Source: Thermoplasmatota archaeon (GTDB taxonomy: Archaea; Thermoplasmatota; E2; DHVEG-1). Taken from it: a DNA stretch of 5,992 nt. Made by a program: the position numbers and the translations under genes. Position 1 is the first letter of the stretch. The number at the start of each line of letters is the position of its first letter. Below the pieces are notes generated by a model. That model was not told the DNA's origin, did not search any database, and saw only the letters and a program-made list of their open reading frames with translations. This document shows, piece after piece, positions 5,927 to 5,992 of this stretch. The DNA is taken from positions 1 to 5,992 of the forward strand of contig JAFGFQ010000119.1 in assembly GCA_016930995.1 (NCBI GenBank). The letters run 5' to 3'.

Positions 5927-5935
5927 GCATATAAG
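5927..5935 (-). promoter_or_regulatory. TATA box for the DUF1858 gene
   Basis: CTTATATGC on the minus strand predicts transcription from about 5904, which leaves a leader of about 20 bases containing GGTGA. A second candidate, CTTATACC (5914-5921), would start transcription within the ribosome site and is less suitable. Confidence 0.5.
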
Positions 5936-5953
5936 GGTTCGTATCAGTGGTTG

Positions 5954-5992
5954 GTGAGGAGAACCGGACGGTGGGATCCGGCAAAAAGAGGA
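5954..5992 (+). CDS. Possible first codons of a rightward gene cut by the window edge
   Basis: Two starts are open to the right edge. GTG 5954 gives 13 basic codons and lies about 23 bases after the plus-strand reading of the shared TATA element (CATATAAG, 5928-5935), which could mean a leaderless start. GTG 5971 reads V-G-S-G-K-K-R and has GGTGAGGAG (5953-5961) 9 bases upstream. Too little sequence is present to name a family or to choose a frame. Confidence 0.2.
   Translation, partial: MRRTGRWDPAKRG

Overview
The window looks like genomic DNA of an archaeon, probably a euryarchaeote related to the uncultured Thermoplasmata. The evidence is a deoxyhypusine synthase family gene, TATA-box elements about 25 bases before several starts, GGTGA/GAGGTG Shine-Dalgarno sites, a probable leaderless GTG start, and secreted proteins of the YVGGSGPGNY beta-helix type common in such archaea. 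The lineage is inferred from protein style and promoters only.

Layout. Left part, minus strand (1-2049): two AT-rich genes for exported proteins. One is a right-handed beta-helix (NosD-like) protein cut by the left window edge. The other is a complete secreted protein of the AttH/CrtC lipocalin-like family. A 192-base divergent intergenic region (2050-2241) separates them from a plus-strand block of higher GC.

Middle, plus strand (2242-5642): a deoxyhypusine synthase family gene, then a compact larE-larB-larC set. LarB carboxylates nicotinic acid adenine dinucleotide, LarE replaces the two carboxylates with thiocarboxylates, and LarC inserts nickel. Together they make the nickel-pincer nucleotide (NPN) cofactor used by lactate racemase and related LarA-type racemases and epimerases. 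No larA is present here. LarE has the three-cysteine arrangement associated with an iron-sulfur type enzyme rather than the single sacrificial cysteine of the Lactobacillus protein. LarC ends after its N-terminal (LarC1) half with a lysine-rich tail, and no LarC2 coding sequence follows.

Right part (5643-5992): a convergent minus-strand gene for a small DUF1858 CxxC redox-disulfide protein with its own promoter. The lysine codons at the 3' ends of larC and of this gene double as oligo(T) terminators for each other's transcripts. A plus-strand gene may begin at the extreme right edge.

The pathway most likely to repay follow-up is the archaeal NPN cluster: an apparently orphan cofactor pathway with a cluster-type LarE and a half-length LarC.
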